Translations under genes and position numbers: made by a program
In this document: piece after piece, positions 46,502-61,905 of the stretch
Numbering within the stretch: the first letter of the stretch is position 1
How the letters are laid out: every line of letters starts with the position of its first letter
Assembly (NCBI GenBank): GCA_035235625.1
Contig: CP141150.1
Location: forward strand, 4,216,001-4,280,000
Length of the DNA stretch: 64,000 bases
Source of the DNA: Saururus chinensis
Taxonomy: Eukaryota; Streptophyta; Magnoliopsida; Piperales; Saururaceae
Reading direction: 5' to 3'
Notes under the pieces: model-generated
The model's input: the letters and a program-made list of their open reading frames with translations, nothing else
Told to the model about the DNA's origin: nothing
Databases searched by the model: none

Positions 46502-46791
46502 TTGGCATTGATACTCCAGATATAAGAAGCTTCTTGTTAAGTTTCCTGGAGAATTTCTTGATGAAAGAAGCAATCTAATCAAACTAACTACTCTATTGGA
46601 AGGAGCACAATTAATAGAGTCATTAGACAGTGTTCTTGTCATCATCGAGTGGCAAAAAATGATACTTTAATGTAAGACCTGAGTTGAGGCGTGTTAGGGT
46701 AGCACAAGCATCATGGTCATCGGATTTTGACTTGACATTACATATTGCTTAAAGATAGACAAGGTTAATTACCCGCCCACCCTTTTTATTA

Positions 46792-46991
46792 CTCTCTTAG
46801 TCTTAAATTAATAGCTCTATTTAACAAAAATATTTATTTTATATTAATAATTTTATTTTGTTAAATTTAAGTAGATGAGTAATTAAAAAAGAGAATTGTA
46901 AGTTTATTTTTCCTTTTATTAAATGTGAGTTTTACCCCTCAATAAAAATTATTATTTTTTAAATATAACTATTAATATGAGATAGAAGAAA
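46792..46991. mobile_element. Stowaway-like MITE upstream of LecRK-d
   Basis: A 200-bp element flanked by TA. The left end is CTCTCTTAGTCTTAAATTAA and the right end reads attaatatgagatagaaga, the diverged mirror. It is absent at the corresponding site upstream of LecRK-c (about 14510), so it inserted after duplication or was lost there. Confidence 0.65.
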
Positions 46992-49284
46992 TATATTAAT
47001 ATATTATTAAATCTTGATCTTATGGTTTGCGATACCCGGCCTCAGGCGCACGTAAACCTAAATTCATGCTAACTTTTTTTACTGAATTTTTCTTCACGCT
47101 CAAGTTTATAAATCCCGAATGCACGTCCATGTGTAATTTCCTGGAAGAAACGCAAAACTATAGTTTCTACTAGGTTGCATTTTCAACTCCAACAGATTAT
47201 AACTCGTTCTCAACTTGTCTATCACCATTCAGTCTTCAAATGGTTGAATTTTGAACCTATTGGTTGGCTTCATGTTTAGAGCATTTCACTGGTCAAACCA
47301 ACAATGCCATTCAATGCAAGGGGGGGTTAGACTTTATCCTTCTTCAGTACCCCAATGCCTACTCCAATAATCCACTGGTCGCCCCGAAGGGGAGGACTAA
47401 ACTAGCATATACATATATGCCTCCACGGTGACGTTTATGTACTCAGCTACACAAGCTACGAAGTGTCTTGAGATTGCATTTCTTCTTGGGAATAAAAGAA
47501 TCTGAATAGCTCTTTTTTATTATAATTTTTTTAGAACACATGTATTTACATGCACCACAATAATCTCCTCAGTTCTATTTCTTATATACGTAACGGCTTA
47601 AAATTTCTCATACATACCCCATAAATTCTGATTTTTTCCCCTTTTGTGTTTTGGCTTGGGTTATCTAATTTTCAAGAGACTAAAACCTCAAATCTAATTA
47701 ACCAAACCTAAGCCATTTCTAATTGCCTGTTCGCCATCAAGACCACTTTCTGCTCTTCATTTATTTCTTTCTGAGTTACTCATATAAGTCCAAAGTTGAA
47801 CCCCAACTCCCCCATGGTCCCAAACAACAGCAATGCAGCCAACATGCCTCCTTCGGAAAAGTGTGAAGCTCTTCCCTCTCTCCCTACCGACCAGCTACAT
47901 TGCGGTGATGCTCCTCCTTCCCGATCAGTGTTCACCCTATTCCTGGCCTTTGGCTACAACAAGTTAGAGCTAGTTAATTAGTAGAAACACTAATCAACTT
48001 CAATATTTTATGACCCCCTTGTCCAAGATGGATTTGGCAAATTTTTGGCACGTTAGAGAGTTGGTAAATGTTGAACATAATCTAAATTTAACAAGCTACA
48101 CAATCTCTCACCTTGTTAAAAATTCACTAATTATTAAGGGCATGTTCCATAGAGATTTGCATAGGCCATATCCTATGGCTTGGTAGTTAAAGGAAAGTCA
48201 GTATTTATATTTAATCAATTTCTAAATTATTATTCATGTAAATTGGGTTTGGTTTTTGCATGATATTCTATGCTAATATTTCGCTTCCGAAATATGGCAA
48301 AGGAACAACAATGGCATCAAAGCTATGAAGTATGTTGTGGTGTAATTTGGCGTCAAAATCTTGTCATTTAAGGTTTGAAAGACCATTTTCCACTGTCAGG
48401 AGCATTATCACTTCTGATTTGTGTTATAACTTTAGATTCAATGTGTTACTGCATCTACTTATAGGTTGATTCGCTCTTATATTATAATAATAGTAGTACT
48501 AGTTCATTTTCGATTGAAATTTGGCACTTACCAATTATTCAAAAAATTAAAAATTTTATTTGGAAATTGGTTCACAGTGGGCTTGCATTAGTTATTTACT
48601 TCATGATGTAGGAGCCTTTACAAGGTGGTTTAATTAGTATCCTCAAACTGTAGATCACTTATTTATGAGGTAAAATACTATACTCCCCAATTACCATAAG
48701 CCCTACATTGAACATTTGGGAGTAATTAATATATGATATTAACAACACACATGTAATTGTGAGTAATACTGACATTAATGTGTACTAGTATGTACATCGT
48801 TGATCTTAAATATAAACGATCCTCATACATTTCTTATGTTAGGGTTATCTAATAAGAAGGTCTTATAGAGAAACTACCCCCACTCTCTCCCCACTCCGTC
48901 CCGCATTAATAATTCTATTTATTTTTTAAAAATAAATTAAATTTAATTTATTATGAATAAATACTAAGCTAAGCCAAAATGACTCGAGTTGCTTTCCAGC
49001 CACCTTAGCCAAGAAACTTTTTTCCGTGAACAAATCTAGCATGAAGACTTATCAGCTTGAATAAAAAAGCCCAAACGAGAGACCAGGCCCAAAAACAAGC
49101 CATGGGCCCAAATTAGAGACAAGGACCCGGTCTGATTGGACCGCTAGCAGAGTAATCACGGGAGAATAGCGGAAATCGCTTGAGAAAGGGGGGATCGGAC
49201 GGTCAGGATGGCGTGATGGAAATTAGGTTAATTAATAATTTTCCTGTGAATTTAAGGCGAGTTTGGTTTGATCGCCATTTTTCC
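46992..49284. other. Intergenic between LecRK-d and actin
   Basis: 46995-47480 is the duplicated upstream flank shared with 14510-14600 and 16590-16990. 47814-47981 has a short ATG frame (MVPNNSNAANMPPSEKCEAL...) with no recognisable family, and I do not call it a gene. 48894-48960 is a one-ended Stowaway-like fragment. The rest shows nothing definable. Confidence 0.55.
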
Positions 49285-49905
49285 TCTTCCTTAACCTCGA
49301 TTACACCCAGTAGCCTGAGCCTCTTCATCTTGGCTTTCCAAAGGTCCGTACAACACAAATCTCTTTTTCTAAAACAATTTTCTTTTTAAATTTAATTTTG
49401 TCCAGTTTCAATTAATTTTAGTTTTTTTGTCTCGAGATCGTCAAAATCAAGATCGTTCTATTCAAGAAAATTGGATAGGTTTTGATTAATTCATTGATCA
49501 AACTATGATTGTTTGTTTGAAATGAAATAGCAATTTTGATTAATTCTTTGATTAAATTATGATTGTTATTTTCAAATTAAATAGCAAGTGGTTTTTATTC
49601 TGGTTCAAATTGTGGTTAAGTTGATATAAATAGTTTGAGAATTCATATGGAATTGGCTTGATCAGCTACATGACTAATTATTCTGTAAAAATTTGATCTT
49701 GGTCTTGGACATGTCTTTTTTTTAAAAAAAATATGAAAACAAAACTGCATATCATATTTTTTATATCACTCTTTTCACTCCAAATACTAGGCTCTGAGAG
49801 GATAATTCATGTGATTGCCACCATATTTTAAGATGGATAAATGACTAATTATTGGAGATGAATTTTTTTGCCTCCCTCAATTATGAAATTGGTGTCTTCT
49901 GGCAG
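49285..49905 (+). promoter_or_regulatory. Actin 5' leader: probable untranslated exon and T-rich leader intron
   Basis: Plant actin genes commonly have an intron in the 5' leader just before the ATG. Here a CT-rich exon-like stretch (about 49285-49343) ends ccaaag|gtccgt, and the next good acceptor, ttctggcag, ends at 49905, eight bases before the ATG. The intron between is T-rich, as leader introns that enhance expression often are. The transcription start is not determined. Confidence 0.55.
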
Positions 49906-49912
49906 TTGAAAG

Positions 49913-52791
<2,879 letters not shown>

Positions 52792-53071
52792 TTGCTCGAG
52801 AAGCCAAGGATTTGCTGCATCGACAGTTGGAACAACCATTCCTATGGATGAACTTTTTTTTATAATTGTACTTCGTAGGAGTATAGATCCTTCGGTCAGT
52901 TCTTGCTTTATAATTTTTTTCTGTTAAAAATCAGTTTCATGACTTCTGCTTACACTTTTTTATTTATAAGGGTGTCCAAGTCCTTAAGACCTGCCCGATG
53001 GTAACTGGCCCCTTAGTGCACCATCTCCCGCCTCTATCTGCTTACACAATTTTATTGCACATTGAATAATA

Positions 53072-53247
53072 CTCTCTCCGTCTCGTATTAATAGCTAATT
53101 TTAAATTAAATAGGAAAACCTATATAAAGAAAGATAAATAAATGATATTTTTTTAAGTATTTAATTATTTAAATTTAATAATATAAAGTTATTAATATAA
53201 AATAAATTTTTTTGTCAAATGGAGCTGTTAATTTAAAACTTACCGAG
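53072..53247. mobile_element. Stowaway MITE downstream of actin
   Basis: A 176-bp element flanked by TA. Left end CTCTCTCCGTCTCGTATTAA, right end ttaatttaaaacttaccgag. It lies about 280 bp after the actin stop, near or beyond the 3' UTR. Confidence 0.75.
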
Positions 53248-54082
53248 TATAATTTTGCAGGGGTAAGTCAAGGTCAGATTTTTCTTTTTTGTTTATATAA
53301 AAAAAAACTGCAGCTTTTAAAAAATTGTTTAGTTGGTGCCAGACGGGAAGCATCAGTCCGGTTCAGTGAAGGAAAAACTAAATAAACATGACACCCCAAA
53401 GCTAAAAGGCCGATCATGAGCCTATTTCTCAAGTCACCTGCTCATCCAATTTAAATTTATTGGGTAGGTAATTTTTTATACGAGATCAGTTTCATGCACA
53501 TGAGCCTAGGTTTTGCGGCAATTAATTTTTGATCGGACAATACACATAACTCAGAGTAGGCATGTTTAAATTATTGTTCACATGCCCATGCTCACATTAA
53601 TTTTTTTTTTATATATAAATAATAGATAAAATAATTTGGTAATTTTGCCTACCCCTTTATGGATCTGGTAGGGGAGGGTACCTGGACCATATGGTTGTAA
53701 ATTTAAGTCTAAATCGACTACTCCATAAATTGGCTTCTCCTTATCTCTCCCATCTAGGGCTGCCAACGGAACGATACGGTTACGGTATAACCTATTCCAT
53801 TACCATAACTATTTCTGAAATCATTATTTATAACCATTCTATTAAGTAAACGGTATAGGTACTTCTATAACCGTACCTTCCACTAATAAACGGCCGGTTA
53901 ATCGGATAACCATTATCCATTACATTTTTTAAAATGTATTAAAAAAACTAAAATAATTATTTTTTATTTACTTAATTAAATATTACTAAGGTAAAAAACT
54001 AACATCATTACTACTCTTATTTATAGTTGTTGCAAATAAATTGTAAAGATTAAACATAAAACATAAATAGATACATATATTA

Positions 54083-54114
<32 letters not shown>

Positions 54115-54308
54115 CTACTTATTTTTTAATAATTTTTCCTATTATATGAATCCAGCTTCAAGACATCCATCTAGTGCTTGTTTGAGAAGAATGTCAATGT
54201 GAGAATAATAATTGTCTTCTCACAGCCATCTATATTTAAATATGCATTAAAAGCAAAAATGAGACCACATGTAGTGATGCTCATTATCCATTAGTGTCTT
54301 TTTTAAGC

Positions 54309-54900
54309 AATGTTTTAAAACCCAACTAGGGAGCCTAACCCAGATTAGTGGTTAGGCCAATATTTTAAAAATCAGGTCAACCCGGCAAGTCTGACCGGGC
54401 TCAATCGAACCCAATTGATAAATCTAACAGGTTCATCTACTTTAACTAGTTAAGTTAACCCAACCGGGTCAACACGACCCGGCCGGTTGAACCGCTGACC
54501 TGCTGCTCAGGCCATACCGGTTTAATACTCTCATGAAAAAAATTTATGTTGGAGACGGGTTTCTAACTCACATTCTGTGAGAGCCCATCAGTAAGCCTAA
54601 TCCACCAAGCTGCAACAAGTTTGTTTATATATATTTTTATTTTATTTAATATTTATTTATTTTACATTGCTCCAAAAAATAAATCTCCACGGTGGGATTC
54701 GAACCCATGTCGTGATAAAAATAGCATTTACACTCTTACCAACTGAGTTACAATGATTTTATGTGAATATTGTACCTAACTTCCTATTTATTCTAATATA
54801 TGGGAAAATCGGGTCAACCCAGGTTGACTGGCAGTTGAACCCAATTATCCGAGCCCGACGACCAATCTAGGTCAATGGTCTGGCCGGTTTTTAAAACATT
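54309..54900. mobile_element. Small inverted-ended element with tRNA-like internal promoter
   Basis: Both ends read AATGTTTTAAAA(A)CC in inverted orientation. The interior includes the tRNA-like segment at 54685-54755 and many aacccgg/ccgggtt words. No clear target duplication is seen. It could be a MITE, or a SINE-derived unit. Confidence 0.5.
54685..54755 (-). other. tRNA-related sequence with A-box and B-box (likely SINE or tRNA pseudogene)
   Basis: On the minus strand TAACTCAGTTGG (A-box, 54739-54750) and GGGTTCGAATCCC (B-box, 54694-54706) are spaced as in a tRNA, and a D-stem ACTC/GAGT can form. The acceptor stem and anticodon stem do not pair properly. It is therefore not a functional tRNA, but could serve as a polymerase III promoter. 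Confidence 0.55.
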
Positions 54901-55819
54901 GGGCTGGGTTAAGTCAACCCAGGTTGATTAGATGATGACATCATCGCCTAAAAAATTTAAAATAGTTCCCCATATTTTAGATAAAGTTTTACTTAAACCT
55001 ATTTGGTTATTCAAAACTTATTGATTCCAACCTATTTCAATAACTAAATCATTCTAAATTTTGCAATCACATATATAAACATGATTTGTAACATAATCAT
55101 GATTCTAACCAACATATACCAAATCTCAAAATAAAACACTTATACCACTCATTCAAAGTTAAGCCAACCAACACTCAAACCAAGCTAATCAAGATGGGCC
55201 AAATAAGAGTTTTATTTTATTAGCCCAAGTTCAAACTTTGATTTGAGCTAACATGAGTCTAACCTAGAGTAAAATAAAGCTGACTCAACAATCATACTCC
55301 AAACCCACCAATTATTTTCTTACACAAACAAACATTCCACAAGTTTAATTATTAAAAACATAAAAAAGACTTGTGTGTTTGAGTTATCAAAATTGAATCT
55401 AAATTAACCTGAGAATTGTAAATATATTTTGTACAAAGTGTCTATGTAGCTAGTTAAGATTTTATCACATATGATTAAAGATGAACTGTGACCTAATGAG
55501 ACCATAAAAATTAGACAAATCAACCAAATGGGAAACATCAAAGCGAAGTTAGTTTAAGAGAATATAAATTATAAATAGATATTTTTTTATTAAAAAATAG
55601 AGTTAGATATGAAATGCTAGAAAGAGGAAATTATCTTCCAAGTAGTAGTTTGTAACAACTATAGTAAATGGTTGAAAGTAGTTAAATAAATACAATAAAT
55701 ATTTGGATTTGAATGATATCTTTCGTTGAGTAAATCACCGTGGTGAATTATGACATGAAGATTATTTTAAAAGATCATAAGTCAATCTCTTTTGAAATTA
55801 AACCACTTAAGACTAACAA

Positions 55820-55959
<140 letters not shown>

Positions 55960-56374
55960 TAAATATGACAAACAGATAAACGGGTATGGAAGAACTTTTT
56001 TTATTACTTTCCATTAAGATAACGGTTGGATAAAATTATCCTCTTATTTACCCATCAAATAAATTTAACCATACCATTTAACTTCTTAATAGTACGGTAC
56101 GAACAATAGAACGATAGAACAGGTACCATTGGCAGCCCTACAGTCCCATCCAATAATGGATATTGGAAAACTCTCAGCTTTTATTTCAACTTTTTATCTT
56201 CCTCAGCTCCAAACTCTCAACTTTCTAAGATTCAGACTTAGAGAACTTGGGCGAATTTGAGAGGTGGCAAACCACTGGTATAATTTTTTATAGTTTATGT
56301 ACTTTGTTCTCTATTTTCTCCATTATTGTTCTATTTTCCTTCACCTTGTTCTCTATTTTCGGTAAAATCTCATA

Positions 56375-56477
56375 CTCCTCGCTCTTACATTAATATCTGC
56401 ATTTAGTTTATAAAAATAAATTTATTTTAATTTATTTTAAAAAACTAAATAGAGTTATTAATATGGGACAAATAGAA
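56375..56477. mobile_element. Stowaway MITE
   Basis: A 103-bp element flanked by TA. Left end CTCCTCGCTCTTACATTAAT, right end attaatatgggacaaatagaa. Size and core (aaataaatttattttaattt) match the copy at 23038-23140. Confidence 0.7.
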
Positions 56478-57285
56478 TATATAATAATAAGCTTATTTCT
56501 GTTATATGGAATTTCTAATAGTACTAAAATTTTCTTAATACTCCAATTTAACTAGAACTTCGAACAATAAATTCTGGTTGTGCTCATCGTGAATTGAAAT
56601 AGTTTACTCACAAAGATTATCATTTTTTATTAAAATATTAATTTAATAAAGAATAAAAAAAATTATGGTCTAGTTCTAGGCTTCTAGCCTGCTCAGGCTG
56701 GACAAGGGATAAAATTTTGAAAGCTTGCCTAGAGCTAGGGTCATACGAGGTCCTAGAAATAGGTTGGCGGGCTAGGCTAAGGTCCATCTTCAAGTTTATT
56801 TCAACTCAAGCCCTTACCCCCAATCCCCCCTCCCACTATAGTGTCTCCACCATGGTTTCCCAAGAGGCCGAGACAAGACAATAAGATCAAAGCTCATCCC
56901 TATCGATCACCCTCTACACTGCAGGTGACCATATCTTCGAGGATTTCTACATGTCCTCTATTCTTCAAAAAATTTAGTTACCTCTTGAACAAGAGCATTA
57001 GAAAGAGTGAAAACATTTAACTTCGATTTTAGGGGGGGTGCACTCAATATATATTGAGTGTGTGTATGCACGTGCATGCATGTATCATGTACGTGTGTCA
57101 ATACACTTTTAGTGTGGTAACATGTAAGTTTCGATCTACCTGCCTTGTGCTGCACCCACATCATCCGATCTTGATCGGACGGTGTGCAATGTGCCGGGCA
57201 CATACTAATACGTATGCCACACGGTGCATCTTAACTTTTTTCCTTGTGAGTTTGGGACCTAAACGAGCCCAAAACCCAAACCCGT

Positions 57286-57303
57286 TGGGCCGGGCCGGGC
57301 CCA
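57286..57303 (+). promoter_or_regulatory. Site II-type TGGGCC/GGGCCCA elements of the prohibitin promoter
   Basis: TGGGCC (57286-57291) and GGGCCCA (57297-57303) stand in a GC-rich stretch about 30-60 bp before the presumed untranslated first exon. TGGGCY site II elements are bound by TCP factors and are frequent in plant genes for mitochondrial and ribosomal proteins, which fits a prohibitin promoter. Confidence 0.5.
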
Positions 57304-57329
57304 GCCCCGCCCGCCTTTGTAAAACTTTC

Positions 57330-57465
57330 CACGGAAGAAAACTCCCCAGTCTTAGGGCGACCCCCTTCCATTCTCTACGCTGTGCGCGCCTTCTCCGCCG
57401 GCGCCTCATTTCCTGTTCGGTACCTCCTCGCCACCGCCGCCCCACCCGTCGCCGCCTCCTCTCTG
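57330..57465 (+). other. PHB2: Probable untranslated first exon of the prohibitin gene
   Basis: A CT- and GC-rich leader-like stretch ends in ctctctg|gtagca, a plausible donor at 57466. The next acceptor before the start codon is ttgtcag at 59340 (or tctag at 59332), two bases before the ATG at 59343. The leader intron would be about 1.9 kb and contains a Harbinger MITE. Start and splice are inferred, not proven. Confidence 0.5.
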
Positions 57466-58206
57466 GTAGCAGCTTTCAACTTTGATTCTCTTCTGCCTGT
57501 TTTTTTCCTCATCCTGTTTTCAATCATTGCTCCAAAGATTGGTTTTTTACTGTTTCCATTGTGTGTATGAGGCGATGGGCATCTGCTTGTCTTGCATCTT
57601 TTCTGTCTCTACCTTGTTTTATTTGCTTGCTCCGTCATTTTGAGCTTGACTGGTGCCGGTGGATGTGAGTTTTGCTTTACCATGTCTGTTGGCTGTGGAT
57701 GCTGACTGGGACGCTCTTTCATGGGAAGAGGATATCTCTGATGATGATTATTATCGAAAAATCTTCATTCTTCAGAAGTGGATTCCATGGGGCAAGATTC
57801 TGGACACCTGAACTGAAGCATGATCTGTCTCTTTGTTTGGAGAAAAAATAAGTGGGGGCGTACGGGTTTTGGATTTAGGGGGGGTTTAGGCAATTGGGTA
57901 GCTTCGTCTGATTTACTTGAGACTTCTCGACCGCCCTTGTGGAGTAATTACTTTTGCAATGTAACTGTGCAAGTAGTGTTTTCTCTGCCCGCCTTTGCTA
58001 GAAAGCAAGACTGAATGCAGCTGTTTATCAGTTGTCAAATGAAGGCAGTAAACTCTTAATAGCTTGCCTAGATTTGGTTTGTTTTAGATTGGGATTTGGA
58101 ACACAACGAAATTTTACAATGAATTTTTATCTAGCGATATTGATCATACTGTCCTTATCCAAATATAAATTGCCCCAGAATTGGAATTGCAACATTATAG
58201 TATTTA

Positions 58207-58736
58207 GGGGCTGTTTGGGTGTTGAATTTTTTGGAAACAGAAGTGGAATTTTTTGGAATTAATTTTGAAAATTTACCGCCTAATTTGAATTATGTTTGGT
58301 AATGAAATTTTTTAGAATAAATTCATATATCACGTCAAACCCAATTTTAAAACTTTAATCTAATATTACTCTCTCCTAAACTCGGATACGCACGTTCTTT
58401 GTATTATTATGCTCCTAAATTCGAGCTCTTTCAAACAAGATCCACAAGGGTACGTAATTTTAAATTTTTAAAGTGGGTCTCACCTATATGGCATATTTTT
58501 CGAGGCTCAAATTGATATGAAAGGTAGCTGTTGAAAAATAACGGAATCTATAATTTTTGAAATGGCGGCTTAGAGTCGGAATAACCTTAGCTCGAAATGG
58601 CTTGGAATCAACTTCTGTGTGGAATGTTAAATTCCGCCCAGATTCTACATAGAAGCATACATGATTCTGATAATTCGAGCCGGAATTGAGACAGAATCAA
58701 TGGAATCTGACAAAAATTCAATACCCAAACAGCCCC
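58207..58736. mobile_element. PIF/Harbinger (Tourist-like) MITE in the prohibitin leader intron
   Basis: A 530-bp element flanked by TTA (58204-58206, 58737-58739). Left end GGGGCTGTTTGGGTGTTGAA and right end in reverse complement GGGGCTGTTTGGGTATTGAA. Its interior (58370-58520) shares an aacaagatcc...tatatggcat module with the LTR-like block near 39330-39460. It carries no transposase. Confidence 0.88.
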
Positions 58737-59342
58737 TTAGTTGAATTACTTTGGCTGCTGATGTCATTAACCTTAGTCAAACAGGATTGACCCGTGGTTG
58801 AACCCGTTTGACCCACCTTGGTCACAATTCTGGGTCAGTGGTCATGACAGTTTTGGAAACATTCTTTGCTACAAAGAAGAAAGATAAATGACCTTCACAC
58901 TCATGTTTCAAATTTAGGTGTTGGCTCTCTGGCAGGAATTAGAAATTAAAAAGGAAGAAGTGTTTAACTCTTTTTTTGTTATTATACAGTATGAAAGTAA
59001 ATATCACCATTTTTGGACGTGGCCTCACCTAATTCTAGATATGGAGACTATACAGATATGTGGTGATACATATAAATTACATTTTCTGGCGTGTTTCTAT
59101 CTTGCCTTGAATGCCTTATTGCAAGTTATTTTATAAAAATTACTTCTATCATTTATTGTTATATGTGAATAAATATGATGTTTTTTTTTTGTGGCATCTT
59201 TATCTCTCAGCAATGTTATGTTCAAGTCCAATGTTAGCTAGTTATAGTCATGTTTTTTTAGTCTTCTAAATTTACTGAAAAAATGATCTTTCCATGTTCT
59301 TATTTGGATTAATTGAAGTTATTGTTTTCTAGCTTGTCAGAT

Positions 59343-61118
59343 ATGAATTTTAAAAGGGTTCCTAACATTCCTGGGGCTGGTGCGGCATCTGCTTTGGTGA
59401 AAGTAGCTGTTATTGGTGGGCTTGGTATTTATGGAGCTTTCAATAGTCTCTACAATGTTGAGGGAGGGCATCGAGCTATTGTGTTCAATCGCATTGTTGG
59501 TGTTAAAGATAGGGTTCGTTCCATTACTGGATTTCGATACTGCTTATAAAGCATTTGTTTGCACCAATTCATGAAAAAATCTCTGTTGACTTTTTGTGTA
59601 GCTTTGTTTTTGTGGAAATTTTATATTTATGTTTGTGCTATTTATTTCTCTTTACTTTTATAATTGGAGTTAAAAAATAAGTACTAGACAATCTTTAGTT
59701 GTAGCTGTGTTGACCATGAGGCAAAGTAGCTTTTTGTTATGCATAAAAGCTCGGTTAATTGCTTTTATATGTGTGGCAAATTTACTCGTTATGGTGATAA
59801 GAAACCAAGACTGAGATGACGTGATAACCTCATTGTAAATTTCTCTTACATTTTCCACTGATCAGATCAATCATTTCGTTAAAGTAATTTTTGTAGAAAT
59901 ATCATTTATGGGTTAATATTATCTCTGCCTTTTATGTTTATTTTTTTTTGTATGTCTTTTCTTGTATGTTAAAGATACCAAAAGATAGACTTACGACTGT
60001 GTGTACTGCATTATTGCTTGGTTTATTGATTTTATTGATCTTCTATTTCCACATTCATGTTGTTTCTTTTGTCCTTTGGTCTTTTCCTTGAGTTTTTCAG
60101 TTCTTATATTTGAGGTATGCAGGTTTACCCCGAAGGAACTCATTTTATGATTCCTTGGTTTGACCGACCAGTTATTTATGATGTTCGTGCTCGCCCACAT
60201 CTTGTGGAGAGTACATCCGGAAGTCGTGATCTACAGATGGTGAATTGCTTTCCTTATCCTAAATATTTTCTCTAATTTTTATAAGGACTGATGTATCTGA
60301 CAGTAGTTTCTGATCTATGATATGCAGGTCAAGATCAGTCTTCGTGTTTTAACTAGACCTGTGGCAGATCAACTTCCCACAATCTACCGTACCCTTGGAG
60401 AGAATTATAATGAGAGAGTTCTCCCTTCCATCATTCATGAAACATTGAAGGCTGTGGTGGCACAATACAATGCTAGCCAGCTCATTACTCAGAGGGAGGT
60501 TGGTGTTTCCTTCTTTTTGATCAAGAAGAAAGTGTAAAACTAAGAAAATTCTGTTTGGTTGTTCTATGTCAGTGGTGAGCCGGTTGTAGAGTTGTCTGAT
60601 AAGAAAGCTGTTTTTCGAGTTTCCTGTAGGCTGTAAGTAGGGAAATCCGGAGAATTTTGACTGCCAGAGCAGCAAATTTCAACCTTGCTCTTGACGATGT
60701 GTCTATTACAAGCTTAACTTTTGGAAAAGAGTACACTGCTGCTATTGAAGCCAAACAGATTGCTGCTCAGGAAGCAGAGCGAGCAAGATATGTGGTGGAA
60801 AAAGCTGAGCAGGACAAAAAAAGTGCTATTATTAGAGCGCAAGTAAGCAAAAGTGTGGCTTTGTTGTTATCCATCATCTAATATTAACTTTTTTCATCTG
60901 GTTTTCATTACCATTAGGGTGAGGCCAAGAGCGCGCAGCTTATTGGACAAGCAATTGCGAACAACCAAGCATTTATCACTTTGAGAAAGATCGAAGCCGC
61001 AAGGGAAATAGCCAACACAATCTCAAACTCTGCCAACCGGGTGTTCTTGAATTCAGGCGACCTCTTGCTAAATCTTCAGGAAATGAGTTTAGAAGGTTCA
61101 AGCAGCGGCAAGAAATGA
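59343..61118 (+). CDS. PHB2: Prohibitin, type II (mitochondrial inner-membrane scaffold), 5 coding exons
   Basis: Exons 59343-59513, 60123-60239, 60328-60498, 60630-60842 and 60918-61118 (171, 117, 171, 213 and 201 nt), GT-AG introns, all in phase 0, give 290 residues. An N-terminal hydrophobic segment (about 17-36, [15 protein letters not shown]) anchors the protein in the mitochondrial inner membrane. The SPFH/Band 7 domain follows, with [22 protein letters not shown] and [15 protein letters not shown], then a coiled coil with [11 protein letters not shown] and [14 protein letters not shown]. The C-terminus [15 protein letters not shown] is the type II form (Arabidopsis PHB1/2/6 group, yeast Phb2), from remembered sequences. 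It assembles with type I prohibitin into ring complexes that hold respiratory complexes and m-AAA protease. No breaks were found. Confidence 0.95.
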
Positions 61119-61905
61119 AGCGCAGCTGCTCCATGCATGTGACATCTTGTCCATTTGTTATTCTGGGGCAATCATGAGGTTGACGTCTCAGAGTCATTGG
61201 TTCCGCGGTGGACATTGAGACAATTGGTTTTGTTAAGTATTTGAAACTATGATGTGACCTTACTCCAGTTTTATACCTTGAACATTTTAGAGTCAAAATC
61301 TCGGTTGCATATACTAATTCTGTCCCCGTCGAATACTACTAATTGGACTCCATTGCTAGGTGGCAGTGGCTGCTTAAAAGCAGCCCGTATGGGCGTAATG
61401 ACAGAAGTCATTGAACTGTTTTTTACATTTAGACTTAGGTGGTCACATTTGAAGGTGAAAACGTTGTAGATAAATGAGCCATTAATGTGCCTCAAAATTT
61501 ATAAAGGGTTATCACGAGGATTTCTGAGCCATAGGAGCTATGCGACAAATAATTTTTTTGATTTTTTTTACCCAGGTTGAGATTTTGAGGTCGTTTGTTT
61601 TGAATTTGTAGAATGATTATTATGGGGTGCCAAACAAGAATTATTACAAAAGTAATTTTATAGAGTATGACATCTAAACAAAATTAAGGGGAAAGTGGCA
61701 CAAATGGACCACAAATGAAGGGAAAAGTAGTTGCGAAATGATACATTTGCATTCTTCTATATGAGAATATGACTGTCAAGTTTGGGGTATTTTTGTCAAG
61801 ACAGATATACTCCATCTTATGCCAGATATGATTGTGCTAAACATTAGGTTTACTTCAAACATGTTATTGACATTGTATTCTTCTCCACGACCAAATGTAA
61901 CATAC
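61119..61905 (+). other. Prohibitin 3' UTR and intergenic DNA
   Basis: The 3' UTR probably covers the first 300-400 bp, with the exact end unknown. The remainder is AT-rich DNA without a supported gene. A short frame at 61254-61469 is not conserved to anything I recognise. Confidence 0.5.

Noticed and set aside
47814-47981. Short ATG frame upstream of actin
   Set aside because: It lacks a recognisable family, conserved copy or splice context.
54685-54755. Functional tRNA gene
   Set aside because: Acceptor and anticodon stems do not pair despite good A and B boxes.
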